Assembly: GCA_910575275.1 (NCBI GenBank)
Contig: CAJTEE010000009.1
Span: forward strand, 62,001-126,000
DNA length: 64,000 nucleotides
Source: Lachnospiraceae bacterium
GTDB lineage: Bacteria > Bacillota > Clostridia > Lachnospirales > Lachnospiraceae
Direction: 5' to 3'
In this document: positions 15,201 to 23,837 of the stretch, in pieces
Position numbering within the stretch: the stretch's first letter is position 1
Layout of the letters: the number at the start of each line of letters is the position of its first letter
Notes under the pieces: generated by a model
Seen by the model: the letters and a program-made list of their open reading frames with translations, nothing else
The model's database searches: none
Told to the model about the DNA's origin: nothing
Made by a program: the position numbers and the translations under genes

Positions 15201-17427
15201 AGGGGACAAACTCATGCAAGAGCATTTCCCGCTGTGCCTTGTCCGCTTCCAGTGCTTCCTTTCCCTCATGGCGTAAAACGTAATTGTCCCAATCCGCATT
15301 GTTCTCATAATAGGCATGGTAGCTTTCAATATGGTCTATGAGTGTGCCGTCCCCGTCCCCTAAGTCCTGCCGCCCAACGTAATAGTCGGGCTGTCCGTCC
15401 ATTACAAAGTCAATGCGGAACTTGGTTTTATAGTAGCCGTCCTCGGAAACGGTGGCTTCGTCAAGATTTCCGATTAGGGCGTTTGCTTCGGAAAGGCGCA
15501 TGGTTTCGCCGTCATGGAAGCGGCTGTGTTCGCTCCAAAAGATTGTGACAATCGGCTCTGCGCCTAAGTCGGGCGTGGGGAAAGTATCTTCCGGCTGCTC
15601 TGTCTGCGCTCCGTTTTTGGCGGGTTCTTCCGGGGCTGCCTTTTCCGCTTCCGGGGTGTCGGCGGCGGGTTCGTCTGCGCCTGCTTTTTCCTCCTGCGGC
15701 GGCTCTGCCGTGGGTTCTGTTTTTTCTTCCTGCGGGGTGTCCTGCTCCGGCGTGGGTTCTTCTGCCTGCGCTTCCTGTGCCTGCGTCTGCTCCTTATCCT
15801 TTGTCAGCTCCGCAAAGTTTTTATCTATGTCCTTAATCAGCTCGGAAGCGGTGCTGCGTATTGTTTCAAGGGACGCTTTCAGTTCGGATAATTCCCGCCC
15901 GCTGCTCCATTGCGCCACATAGGAAAAGGAGTAGTCGGAAGTGTCAAGCCCGTAGTGTTGGCATACGGCGTAGGCAATGCTTTCCGCCTGTACCTCACGG
16001 GTGCGGCGGTCTGGTCGGTCTGCCTGCTTCTCTGCGGGGGCGTTCAAGTCTATGTCGTGCAGCTTGGCGTGTGCAATCTCATGTATCAGCGTTTTAAGGT
16101 TCTGCAATTCGCTCATACCCTCGTTAATGGCAATGCGCTTGTCGGTCTGTGAGTAGTAGCCCTTTGCGCCGCTTTCTATCTTTTCAAAACCAACGGGGGC
16201 GGGGCTTGCCTGCTCGGTCGCCTTGAAGAAATCGGCGTACTGTTCCACGTCCCCGGTCAGCTCGTCAACGCCGATAGAGGGAAGCTCCTTTCCCTCGGTC
16301 TGGGACACGTCAAAGACGGAAACAACTTTGAACGCCGGGACGGTCACTTCCGTTTCTTCTTTGACGGGCTTCCCGTTCTTGTCGGTCACGGGCTTTTGGG
16401 TCTTGGGGTCGATTTTGTCAATTTCCTTTTTCACTTTGTAGGGGGACGGGGCAATCACTTTGATACCCTTTGCGCCCCGTGACACCTGCCGCCCGAATAA
16501 GTTTCTCCATGAGTTGTAGCCTGCTATCAAGGTTGCGTCCGGCTTCTGCATGGCGATTAAGAGGGTGTTGTTAAAACTGTAATTGTGGAACTTTGACATT
16601 ACCTGCAAATACTCTTTGAAACGGTCACTCTCGAATAAATCCTGTATGCCCTGTTCCAGTCTGTCCGTAATCTCTTTCATCTTCTCGGCGGGCTTCTGCG
16701 CCGTTAGCTCGATAGGGCGTGAGGGGTTGGCGGCGGCTATGTCCTGCGGGGCTGCGCCCTCTTTCGGGTCGGCTTCTTTTTCCTCCTGCGCCGGGGCGGT
16801 GCGTCCGGCTTCGGGATAACTCATTATGCGGTATCTCTCCGGCGTTTCCTGCCCGGCGTAAACTTCTTTCCAGTCCGTCCCACTTTTTGCGATATAGCCG
16901 TAGTCGGTCAGCTTCCCGTCCTCATGGAGTGCGGCGTTAAAGCCGAAACTTTCCTTGTCAATCCCGGCTTTCCATTCCTCCGGCATTTGCACTTTGCCGC
17001 TGTCATTGAGGAAATAGCCGCCCAATTCCTTATAGCTCAAAATCCCCGGAACGTAGGAATAAAAATCTGTGTTATAGGTGTGGTCTATCAGCTTATCAAG
17101 GCTTTCCGGCTTGAAATTGCTGTGCATTACTGCGTCCAGTTTTTCAAGCTGCTCCGGGGTCATTTCTTCCAGTCGGGAAGCAAGATAATTTATCCTGTCA
17201 AGGTCGCCGTCCCTTATCCAGTCAGAGGGTATTTCAATCCGTCTGTTGTCGGCGGTGGAATAGCCGTTCAAGAAAAAATCCTGCGGGTTGTCGGCTGTGA
17301 TGTTCAGTGCTTTCATGGCTTCGTGGAGTTCTTCTTTTGTGGCGGGCAGGGAGAGGAACACGGTCGCCGGGTTGCCCTTTTCAAACTCGGTGCGGTTCTG
17401 TATCAGCACGGTAAAATCATCTTTCAT
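12286..17427 (-). CDS. 1713-residue polyvalent antirestriction-type protein (ArdA-like, ArdC-like metallopeptidase, LPD, YodL, DUF3849 regions)
   Basis: This very large soluble protein looks like a string of defence-countering domains. I see an acidic ArdA-like N-terminus (KDDFTVLIQNRTEFEKG). An ArdC-type ssDNA-binding region follows near 250-400, with a zinc peptidase motif HEIAH near 449-453. After an Ala/Glu/Pro-rich linker comes a large-polyvalent-protein-associated region (EPIVTIFWSEHSRFHDGE). A YodL-like domain lies near 955-1060 (FSIYQLKDDVPVDYHFRSLE) and a DUF3849-like region with IYYAINEGAARRAND later. The KKPSIRAQLAQDKE tail ends it. ATG 17427 is preferred because AAAGGAG is 8 bases upstream. 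Such proteins are thought to be delivered with conjugating DNA, which is inference here. Confidence 0.82.
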   Translation of the reverse strand: MKDDFTVLIQNRTEFEKGNPATVFLSLPATKEELHEAMKALNITADNPQDFFLNGYSTADNRRIEIPSDWIRDGDLDRINYLASRLEEMTPEQLEKLDAVMHSNFKPESLDKLIDHTYNTDFYSYVPGILSYKELGGYFLNDSGKVQMPEEWKAGIDKESFGFNAALHEDGKLTDYGYIAKSGTDWKEVYAGQETPERYRIMSYPEAGRTAPAQEEKEADPKEGAAPQDIAAANPSRPIELTAQKPAEKMKEITDRLEQGIQDLFESDRFKEYLQVMSKFHNYSFNNTLLIAMQKPDATLIAGYNSWRNLFGRQVSRGAKGIKVIAPSPYKVKKEIDKIDPKTQKPVTDKNGKPVKEETEVTVPAFKVVSVFDVSQTEGKELPSIGVDELTGDVEQYADFFKATEQASPAPVGFEKIESGAKGYYSQTDKRIAINEGMSELQNLKTLIHEIAHAKLHDIDLNAPAEKQADRPDRRTREVQAESIAYAVCQHYGLDTSDYSFSYVAQWSSGRELSELKASLETIRSTASELIKDIDKNFAELTKDKEQTQAQEAQAEEPTPEQDTPQEEKTEPTAEPPQEEKAGADEPAADTPEAEKAAPEEPAKNGAQTEQPEDTFPTPDLGAEPIVTIFWSEHSRFHDGETMRLSEANALIGNLDEATVSEDGYYKTKFRIDFVMDGQPDYYVGRQDLGDGDGTLIDHIESYHAYYENNADWDNYVLRHEGKEALEADKAQREMLLHEFVPYLKLHNNLSKMEQTAAKALEENSGMTATETAYHTAMKEYVSKCRAMVNSGDYNLPPVPQLKDFDTELEAYKEHVKEEIAQEAAAAEMTVEEYAANGYEPYAAGLPDPSITVKDMQEYGYSWDGMLPLKEEVALHLYEKEDMQIFLLHEDGSESIPDSPEDIKAHAEKGGIFGIHKEDWNALTEYRAMKEELAGSEAAKEALREYGEKEQAENTFSIYQLKDDVPVDYHFRSLERLQEKGLAVDPANYEKIYTAPLTPGTTLEGIFEKFNIDRPEDFKGHSLSVSDVVVLHQNGKDTAHYTDSIGFVDISKDFLLENPLRAAEQSTEQNANMIDGIINNTPAADGLETATGEQISLEQYAKTIQQEETAKTTGQEQDTAQLTELQQKAVDTAKGYEKLSMQERIGIIAQSFGCKSGRIGTSPCTGKWRGTSDISIKFDNGTSLFIGNHRTPQAKTAKVQNECINSALVRYNPEIIKATKEAATSALRKREAKDNEIAAQKGLKPYTLLNVEFNDGTDEKSSGHMGWYYVTLAVGGKIHSHIETGLNYAILDGKVSEMPTKEDYFVAGALKESDVDYVFNNTGFSSTSSLYSLPVRDEVRERAEKTLAERSEAQQAAPEAKTIYYAINEGAARRANDVNSFYDYKPGSATAEYRQMVDKAVEIAERQKKRVDPMYHEKIDSLVDTYARKLAENMNSSFSIEARVPSILIAGGSNFPVRKKEKQNAARDRNMEDWNEIQGLLDKIRSTGMGGISADDPQAIQKLEAKLEKLQAAQDTMKAVNAYYRKHKTLDGCPNLSAERIEAMKADMSSQWHIDDKPYPSWALSNNNAEIRRIKGRIAELTRKQETAYAGWEFDGGTVEMNREDNRLQIFFEEKPDEQTREALKENGFRWSPKAGAWQRQLNDNAIYAADRLSCIKPLSGKSPVEIQKEARTAAKTEKKPSIRAQLAQDKEALKNAPKKAAEKSKKQDLERS

Positions 17428-17459
17428 TGGCATAGCTCCTTTCTTGGTTTTTGATTTTT

Positions 17460-17568
17460 TAGAGGGTTTGGGACACTTCCCAACAAGCAAAATCCCCACA
17501 AGTCCGCAGGACGGAAAAGTGGGGGTTTTACGGGATTGGGTACTCAATCCCTATGCTTGCTATTCTTC
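17460..17568 (-). repeat. Copy 2 of the oriT-like two-hairpin block, upstream of the polyvalent protein gene
   Basis: Segments 17529-17568 and 17460-17488 are the exact reverse complements of 6893-6932 and 6972-7000, with different sequence between them. Both hairpins are kept. The block lies about 30 bases before the start of the 1713-residue protein gene and just after topB. It may be a shared operator, a single-strand promoter-like region or a second transfer origin. Confidence 0.85.
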
Positions 17569-17574
17569 TGTGGG

Positions 17575-19677
17575 TTACTTCTTGGGTTTTGGCTTCTTGG
17601 TCTTTTTCAGCTCAATCTTGTAATTGACATACTTTTCTCCCGTGTCCGCAAGCAGCACGTCAGCGTCATAGGTCTTGCCCGTTTTTTCGGAATACAAGCC
17701 TTTCATGGCTGCCCTGCCTTTGCTAAGTAAAGCGGCGGCAACGGTGGCTGTCAGCTCCTTTTTCTTGCCCGTGAAAAATCGGTCATTCTTCCACATGGAA
17801 AATTGGCAGTCCCGGTTGTCGCAATAAAAATTTTTCTTCCCCTCATAGACGGGAGAGCCGCAGCGGGGGCATTTGCCGATTTCCTTTCGCTCCGGGGCAA
17901 ACAGCTTTTTCTTTTCCTCCGGGACGGCGGCATAATCTTTGACAAGCCCCGCCGCCATTGCTTCAATGCCACGCATGAAGCTGTCCGGGTTGGCGTTCCC
18001 TTTGGCAATCTCCGTCAGTGCGTTTTCCCATTCGGCGGTCAGCTTCGGGCTTGTGAGGGTGTCGGGCAGGACGGCGACAAGGTTCTTGCCGTCTTTGGTG
18101 GGGATAAGCTGCTTTTTCTTCCGTTCCACAAATCCCGCCTGCACAAGTTTTTCCAGTACCGCCGCACGGGTGGCGGGAGTGCCTAAGCCTTTGCGCTCTG
18201 CGTCCTCGGAAATGTCCCCGCTTCCCGCCCGTTCCATTGCGGATAACAGGGTATCTTCCGTATAGGCTTTCGGGGGCGTTGTGTCATGCTCCGTCACGGC
18301 TGCCTTTGCCGTGATTTCCTGTCCCTCGGTCAGCTCCGGCAATGGGTTTTCTTTCACTGTTTTTTCGTCCTCCGGCTTCGCTTTCAAGGCAGCACGGAAA
18401 CGGCGTTCCAGTTCCTTAAAGCCCTCGCATTTGACGGTCTTTCCCTTTGCCGTAAAGGTCACGCCGCCGCAGGAGAGGGAAGCGGTCACGGCTTCGTATC
18501 GGTGGGGCTGCGCCGTTGCGGATAACAGTTTCATGGAGAGCAGGAGCAGGATATTTCTCTCACTTTCGGGCAGGCTGCTCTTATCTGTTTTTACTGCTTC
18601 GGCGGTGGGAATGATTGCGTGGTGGTCGGTTACTTTTTTGCTGTTCAGTATGCGGGAGTAGTCCGGGGAGAGGCGGGCGTCTTTTGCAAAGTCCAGTGTG
18701 CCGAAAAGCCCGGACACGATAGTTTCAGCGGTGGGGAGCATATCGTCTGTGAGATATTGGCTGTCCGTCCGGGGATAGGTGCATAGTTTCTTTTCATAGA
18801 GTGATTGGGTGTAGTCAAGGGTCTGTTTGGCGGTGTAGCCGAAAAGCCTGTTTGCTTCCCGCTGCAAGGTCGTTAAGTCGTAAAGGCGGGGCGGGTTCTC
18901 GGTCTTTTCCTCCCGGACAAGGGAAGTGCATACCGCCGTTTTTCCGTCACAATCTTTGCGGAGTTTTTCGGCTTCGTCTTTCTCTGTGTAGGGCGGGCTT
19001 GCCGCTTCAAAAGTGCCGTTCCCGATATGAACCACATAATATTTTTTCTTCTGGAAATTCTGGATTGCGTTGTCCCGTTCCACAAGCAGGGAGAGGGTCG
19101 GTGTCTGTACCCGCCCCACGTTCAAGGTGTGGTTGTAGAGGACGGAGAAAAGGCGTGTCGCATTGATACCGATTAGCCAGTCAGCCTTTGCCCGGCATAG
19201 TGCGGAATGATATAACGGGTCGTAGTCGTGTCCGTCCCGCAAATCGTCAAATCCTTTCTTGATTGCGCTTTCCTCCATGCTGCTTATCCACAAGCGGTAG
19301 AACGGTTTTTTACACCCGGCTTTTTCATAGACAAAACGGAAAATCAGTTCCCCCTCACGCCCTGCGTCCGTGGCGCATATAAGGGTTTCTACGTCTTTTC
19401 TGTGCATGAGGTTTTTTAAGGTTTCAAACTGTTCTTCCTTATCCGGGGATATGACGGTTTCCCACGTCTGGGGCAGGATTGGTAAATCTTCATAACGCCA
19501 TTTTTTATAGTCCCCGTAATGGGTAGCGTCTGCCAGTCCCGCAAGGTGTCCCACACACCAACTAACAAGGTAGCCGCCGCCCTCCATGTAGCCGTCTTTT
19601 CTTTCGCCTGCGCCGATTACGGCGGCGATTGCCATTGCAACGCTCGGTTTTTCAGCGATTACAAGTTTATGCTGCAT
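17575..19677 (-). CDS. topB: Type IA DNA topoisomerase (topoisomerase III-like, ICE-borne)
   Basis: The 700-residue enzyme relaxes or decatenates DNA by cutting one strand. It starts MQHKLVIAEKPSVAMAIAAV, the TOPRIM beginning, followed by CATDAGREGELIFR with the acidic metal site. The catalytic Tyr lies in KLCTYPRTDSQYL near residue 308. A C-terminal zinc-ribbon (CPRCGSPVYEGKKNFYCDN) and a Lys/Pro-rich tail close it. ATG 19677 has GAAAGGAG 8 bases upstream; the frame is open further but has no better start. ICE topoisomerases of this type probably assist DNA processing during transfer or replication. Confidence 0.93.
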   Translation of the reverse strand: MQHKLVIAEKPSVAMAIAAVIGAGERKDGYMEGGGYLVSWCVGHLAGLADATHYGDYKKWRYEDLPILPQTWETVISPDKEEQFETLKNLMHRKDVETLICATDAGREGELIFRFVYEKAGCKKPFYRLWISSMEESAIKKGFDDLRDGHDYDPLYHSALCRAKADWLIGINATRLFSVLYNHTLNVGRVQTPTLSLLVERDNAIQNFQKKKYYVVHIGNGTFEAASPPYTEKDEAEKLRKDCDGKTAVCTSLVREEKTENPPRLYDLTTLQREANRLFGYTAKQTLDYTQSLYEKKLCTYPRTDSQYLTDDMLPTAETIVSGLFGTLDFAKDARLSPDYSRILNSKKVTDHHAIIPTAEAVKTDKSSLPESERNILLLLSMKLLSATAQPHRYEAVTASLSCGGVTFTAKGKTVKCEGFKELERRFRAALKAKPEDEKTVKENPLPELTEGQEITAKAAVTEHDTTPPKAYTEDTLLSAMERAGSGDISEDAERKGLGTPATRAAVLEKLVQAGFVERKKKQLIPTKDGKNLVAVLPDTLTSPKLTAEWENALTEIAKGNANPDSFMRGIEAMAAGLVKDYAAVPEEKKKLFAPERKEIGKCPRCGSPVYEGKKNFYCDNRDCQFSMWKNDRFFTGKKKELTATVAAALLSKGRAAMKGLYSEKTGKTYDADVLLADTGEKYVNYKIELKKTKKPKPKK

Positions 19678-19691
19678 AAAAATTTCTCCTT

Positions 19692-19889
19692 TCAGCGTTC
19701 CGGCTCGGTGCGTTTCTTTGCCTGCAACTTCTTGATACAGTAACCAATACAAGGGGCTAGCCCCTTGTTATAAGGGCAGCCAGTACAAGCCGGGGAACGG
19801 GGGACGGGCGGCGTGTCGTCCCCATGCCGCCTGTGTCCCGGTTTCTGTGTCATCATCTTTTCAAAAGGGCTGTCTGTGAACCACGTCAT
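19692..19889 (-). CDS. Small Cys-containing ICE protein
   Basis: The 65-residue protein contains a compact Cys pattern CTGCPYNKGLAPCIGYCIKK, which could bind a metal or FeS cluster. It lies between the DUF4366 gene (4-base ATGA-type overlap at its start) and topB (14 bases downstream), so it is co-translated with them. Similar small Cys proteins occur at this position in Tn1549-like elements. Length and placement support a real gene, but no function can be assigned. Confidence 0.6.
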   Translation of the reverse strand: MTWFTDSPFEKMMTQKPGHRRHGDDTPPVPRSPACTGCPYNKGLAPCIGYCIKKLQAKKRTEPER

Positions 19890-20698
19890 AAGCCGCCCTC
19901 CGTATCATCTTCAAGCTCTGTTTCGCCGTCCGTTTCGGTGTCGTCTGCGCCGTCCTCTGCGTCCTCCGTGCCGTCCCCGTAGCCGTCAAGGTCGGTGTCG
20001 TCCTCGTAGTCGCTTTCTTCGTCCTCGTCCCCGTCCTCGTCAAACTCAAAATCGGAAAAATCCGGGCTGCCCTTTGCGGTGTCCTTTGGCTTGATATACT
20101 TGAAATAATAGAACGCCCCGCCGCCTGCAAATAGCGTCAGCAGGAAAAGCAGGAGCAGGCTCTTTGTGCCTTTGTCGTTCTTCGGCTTCTCCGGCTCGGC
20201 TTCGGTTTCCGGCTCGGTTTCTTTCTCTGTCCCGGTGCAGGAATTACGGTTGTTAAGGCACACGGGGCAGCCCTCGTTGACCGCCCCGGCTTCGCATTTT
20301 TCCTTGCAGGTGCAGGTCTGCGGCATGACAGTTGTTTCCTCTTTCTCCCCGTCCTCAATCAGTGCCATAAGGTCGGCTTCGTCCACCATGTTAAGGAAAT
20401 GCACGGTGTTTTTCCCCTCGGCGGCTCGGTCTATGAGGATATAAAAATAATTGCCGTTCTTGGTGGTTACTGTGATGAGCTGCTTGTTCTCGCCCCAAAT
20501 ATCATCAACAAGGGTTGCGTTCCCCTCCGGGGTCAGCGGGTCGCTTGGGGTCGCTGTTTCCTCCGGCTCTGGTGCGGGCGTGGGTTCTTCCGTTTCGTAT
20601 TCCTCCCCGCCGCCTGCGTAGGCGGTCATGGAAAAGCCGCCCGTAAGGATAAGGGCGGCGGCAAGTGCAAATAAGGTATGTAAGATTTTTTTACTCAT
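19886..20698 (-). CDS. Secreted/membrane-anchored ICE protein, DUF4366 (CD1107-like)
   Basis: The 270-residue protein has an N-terminal signal peptide (MSKKILHTLFALAAALILTG, cleavage near TAYA-GG). An extracellular domain with a CTCKEKCEAGAVNEGCPVC Cys cluster follows. One membrane segment lies near residues 182-202 (SLLLLFLLTLFAGGGAFYYF), then a very acidic Asp/Glu C-terminal tail. This layout is that of the CD1107/DUF4366 family of conjugative elements. It probably belongs to the cell-surface part of the transfer channel. It overlaps the DUF4315 gene by 8 bases. Confidence 0.82.
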   Translation of the reverse strand: MSKKILHTLFALAAALILTGGFSMTAYAGGGEEYETEEPTPAPEPEETATPSDPLTPEGNATLVDDIWGENKQLITVTTKNGNYFYILIDRAAEGKNTVHFLNMVDEADLMALIEDGEKEETTVMPQTCTCKEKCEAGAVNEGCPVCLNNRNSCTGTEKETEPETEAEPEKPKNDKGTKSLLLLFLLTLFAGGGAFYYFKYIKPKDTAKGSPDFSDFEFDEDGDEDEESDYEDDTDLDGYGDGTEDAEDGADDTETDGETELEDDTEGGL

Positions 20699-20954
20699 TC
20701 TCGGTGTCCTCCTGTCTTGAAAAAAGGCTGCTGTTTGCGGCTGCTGTGGTAGTGGCTGCGGCGTTGTCCGGCTTGCCCTGTAAAAAGGTGGAAAGCTCTG
20801 CCGGGGTCATGCGTAACGCCCTTACCATTTGTACGATTTGCAGGTTTTCAACCTCGGTTTTCTGCGCTTCCAGTTCCCTAAGTTTTGCCTGCTGTTTGGA
20901 GATTGTGTCTTTTGTTTTCTCAATCTCCGCAATGATACGTTCCAGTTTCATCAT
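20691..20954 (-). CDS. DUF4315-family small coiled-coil ICE protein
   Basis: The 87-residue protein is a coiled coil followed by a short helix. The N-terminal part reads LERIIAEIEKTKDTISKQQA, and ALRMTPAELSTFLQG follows at 48-62. This is the DUF4315 pattern found in Tn1549-like transfer operons between the NlpC/P60 gene and the DUF4366 gene. The role is unknown, possibly assembly of the membrane complex. The start lies 8 bases after AGGAGGGATATTT-like sequence. Confidence 0.8.
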   Translation of the reverse strand: MMKLERIIAEIEKTKDTISKQQAKLRELEAQKTEVENLQIVQMVRALRMTPAELSTFLQGKPDNAAATTTAAANSSLFSRQEDTENE

Positions 20955-21012
20955 AGAAAAATATCCCTCCTGTTTGCAGAATTATCAAACTTAATTGTCA
21001 CTAAATATTTTT

Positions 21013-23001
21013 TTATGGAAGTCTGCCGTAGGAATAAAAATGCGACTGCCAGTAAGGGGTGTTGACGGAAGCGTAGGAGATAGGGTTGCCGCAATGTATC
21101 ATCATGCCGTTTCCTGCATAAATCCCCACATGGCTAACCGCCGAACCGCTGTCATACGTCCCCGTGAAAAAGATAATGTCCCCCGGCTTGGCTTCGCCCG
21201 GTGCGATTGGCGTTGTGTAATTAAATATGCCCTGCGCCGTTGTCCTGCCGACACTCCCAACGCCGGATTGGTTGATTACCCAACACACAAAGCCCGAACA
21301 GTCAAAGGACGTTGACGGGGAGCTGCCGCCCCATACATAGGGGTAGCCTAAGTATTTTTCCGCTTCCGCAATCATGGCGGCAAAGCGTTCATCAGAGAGG
21401 GCTTCCGGGGGTATCTCGTAGTCGGTGTATTCCCCGCTGCCCGGTGTGCCTGTTGCGTAGTCGTCCCCGAACACGTCCGGCTTGTTGCCTTTGGTTTCCA
21501 TGTAAACGTCAAACATTTCTTTCTGTTCCGGGGTCAATAGTTCCCCGGCAAGGGTTTTAATGTTTTTGTTTGTCAGCGTTACATGGAGAATGTAATAATC
21601 GTAGGGGATTTCCTCGGTGGTGGTTTCCCCGGTTTCCGGGTCGGTGGTGGTTTCCGTGCGGTAGCGTGTCTGTATTTCTTCCCGCAGGGCAAGGGTGTAC
21701 TGCTTTTCAAACAATGCCTGTATTTCTGCCTGTGCTTCCTCCCGTGTATAGTCATAGAGTTTTGCTGTCAGATAGGACGCAAGCGCAAAGGGGTCATGCC
21801 CGATTTCGTCAAGGTGGTACTGGTATTCGTCATAGTCCGGGTAGTCCGTTTCTATGTCTGCGATTTCCTCACGCAAGCCGCTTTCCAGTTCCTTGTAGTC
21901 GGCTTCCACTTCCCGGATTGCTTCGTCCTCGGCGGTGTAGGAAGTGCCTAAGACAGAGGAAACGCCGCCCTGTATGATTGCGGCGCAGGAAGATAGCCCT
22001 GTGAATATCATCACGATAAGGAGCAGGAACACGCCCACGGTCAGTATGCCTTTCCAGTGGCGGGCGATAAAGTCCGTTGTCTTTTTCGTGGCTTCCCCTG
22101 CCTTGCCTGCGGCTTTGCGGGCGTTCTTGGCTGCGCCTGCTGTTTTTCCTGCTGTTTTCCCGGCTTTCTGCGCCGCCCTTAAATCTTTTGCGTACTGCCG
22201 TTTTATCTGCTGTTTCTGGTGGAAACGGGAGAGGGGATTGCTTGCAAGCTCCGGGTTCTCCTTTAGCGTTTTATGGTACAGATAATTGGTGTCCGCTTTC
22301 TGTGACGCTGCTTCCGCTTTGGCGGCTTCCCGGTAGGGTTTCAGCTTGTGGCTTCGGTAGCCCTCTTTCAGCTTCCGGCTTGCGTAGCCGCCCGCCCTTT
22401 CCGCAAGTTTCTCCGATTTGTGCGCCCCCTCAACGCCGGAATTGTCTTTCTCAACCTCGCCCACTTTCCCATGCACATAATTCTTGATTTCCCGCACGGG
22501 GCGGTCAGCCGGGTTGTGGTGCAGCTTCCCGTTTGGGGGCTTGTCGGTCTTTTCAAAGTACAGGCGGGTCTTTGCCCGCCCGGTTTCCTCGTCAAATTTC
22601 CTTGCCGCCTTAATGCGTTTCTGCTTGGGTATCTTTTCCCTTGCCGCTTCCAGTCGGTCAGCGGCTTTTTCAGATTTCTTCACATACTTTGCAAGCTCCG
22701 GGTCGGTGCGTTCTTCCTCCTTGAATTGCAGGCGGGAAGCCTGCGGCTGTGCTGCCGCCTTTGCCGCCTGCTTTGCGTCCTTTTTTGCCTTTCTCCGGCG
22801 TTTCTTCGCCTTGTGACGCTGCCTTTCGGTGGCGGCACGGTTTAGGGCTTTCTCGGTCATGTTTTCCGTTGCGTCCCCGGAAAAATCGTCTGTTTCCCTT
22901 TGGCTCTTGCGGGTCTGCTCCCCGGTGGCTTGGTTGGTTTCCACAACGCCGTCACGGGTCATTTTCTGCGTGGTCTTTGCCTTTGCCTTAAATTCCTGCA
23001 T
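21013..23001 (-). CDS. Membrane-bound NlpC/P60 cell-wall hydrolase of the transfer apparatus (CD1108-like)
   Basis: The 662-residue protein should open the peptidoglycan for the mating channel. The first ~300 residues are very basic and cytoplasmic-looking, with Lys/Arg/Ala-rich helices. One membrane segment follows near 315-340 (ILTVGVFLLLIVMIFTGLSS). An extracellular helical linker leads to a C-terminal NlpC/P60 domain with FDCSGFVCWVI (catalytic Cys) and VSHVGIYAGNGMMIHCG (catalytic His). This architecture equals the CD1108 family of mobile-element proteins. It lies 17 bases after the DUF6674-like gene. Confidence 0.88.
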   Translation of the reverse strand: MQEFKAKAKTTQKMTRDGVVETNQATGEQTRKSQRETDDFSGDATENMTEKALNRAATERQRHKAKKRRRKAKKDAKQAAKAAAQPQASRLQFKEEERTDPELAKYVKKSEKAADRLEAAREKIPKQKRIKAARKFDEETGRAKTRLYFEKTDKPPNGKLHHNPADRPVREIKNYVHGKVGEVEKDNSGVEGAHKSEKLAERAGGYASRKLKEGYRSHKLKPYREAAKAEAASQKADTNYLYHKTLKENPELASNPLSRFHQKQQIKRQYAKDLRAAQKAGKTAGKTAGAAKNARKAAGKAGEATKKTTDFIARHWKGILTVGVFLLLIVMIFTGLSSCAAIIQGGVSSVLGTSYTAEDEAIREVEADYKELESGLREEIADIETDYPDYDEYQYHLDEIGHDPFALASYLTAKLYDYTREEAQAEIQALFEKQYTLALREEIQTRYRTETTTDPETGETTTEEIPYDYYILHVTLTNKNIKTLAGELLTPEQKEMFDVYMETKGNKPDVFGDDYATGTPGSGEYTDYEIPPEALSDERFAAMIAEAEKYLGYPYVWGGSSPSTSFDCSGFVCWVINQSGVGSVGRTTAQGIFNYTTPIAPGEAKPGDIIFFTGTYDSGSAVSHVGIYAGNGMMIHCGNPISYASVNTPYWQSHFYSYGRLP

Positions 23002-23017
23002 GAATGGTTATCCCCCT

Positions 23018-23800
23018 TTATAAACTCGCTTCCTGCGCTTTCTGCGGGGCTTTTTTCTTGGGCTGTTCCGGCTTGGCGGCTGCTTTGATTTCCTCCCGGA
23101 TAGAGGGCTTTTCTTTCTCCCTGCCTTTTGCGGCTGCCTGCTCTAAGCGTTCCACCCGTGCCATTGCCCGGTCAATGTTCTTTTCCATGCCCTCTAACGT
23201 GGCTTTATGGCGTTTTAGGGGCTTGGCAACGGCGGCAAGCACGCCTTTGTCCTCGTTGCGCTGTGTCAGCTCTTTCCGTTCCTTTCCCGTCAACGCCCGC
23301 CCTAAGTTCTTGGCGTGTTCGTTTAAGGCGTGGAGTTCGCTGCCTACGGCGTTGATACGGTCAATGCTGCTTTGGGTGGAAGCGATTGCGTCCTGTACGT
23401 TTCCTTTCATCTCCGCAAGTGCTTTTTTCACGCCTAAGAAGTCAGCCGCCTTGTTCAGTGCTGAAATGCCGTGCTGCTTGACGGCGGCAAGGGTCTTTCT
23501 GATTTTGTCGGTCATGTTCCCCTTTAAGGTGGAGAGGGTTTCTTTTGCCTGCGTGATGTGCGCCTGCGTCTGCTTGGTTTCCTGCATGGCGGCGGCTCTG
23601 TTTCCCCCGTCATGGAGCGTGGCAAGCTGTTCACGGACGGCGGCAAGCTCGGAAAGCACTTTCCCATACTGTGTTTCCATAGCTGCAAATTGTGAGAATA
23701 AAGCGGAAAGCTCGGCGGCTTCCTGCTTCTTCCCGTTTTGTGTCAGCAGGTCAAGGAGTTCCGTCAATGCGTCCTGCTGTTTTGCGGTTTTGGTACTCAT
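23018..23800 (-). CDS. Helical ICE protein, DUF6674-like, with basic KPSIR tail
   Basis: The 260-residue protein is predicted to be almost all helix, with coiled-coil segments (ALTELLDLLTQNGKKQEAAE, then ELAAVREQLATL). It has no membrane segment or catalytic motif. The C-terminal 35 residues are basic and contain KEKPSIREEIKAAAKPEQP. This resembles the tail seen on PcfB and on the two proteins at the end of the operon. I associate the body with DUF6674 from memory, so the name is tentative. It sits between virB4 and the NlpC/P60 gene. Confidence 0.68.
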   Translation of the reverse strand: MSTKTAKQQDALTELLDLLTQNGKKQEAAELSALFSQFAAMETQYGKVLSELAAVREQLATLHDGGNRAAAMQETKQTQAHITQAKETLSTLKGNMTDKIRKTLAAVKQHGISALNKAADFLGVKKALAEMKGNVQDAIASTQSSIDRINAVGSELHALNEHAKNLGRALTGKERKELTQRNEDKGVLAAVAKPLKRHKATLEGMEKNIDRAMARVERLEQAAAKGREKEKPSIREEIKAAAKPEQPKKKAPQKAQEASL

Positions 23801-23837
23801 GGTTTATCGCTCCTTTCTGTCCCCGTGTTCCTGCGGG

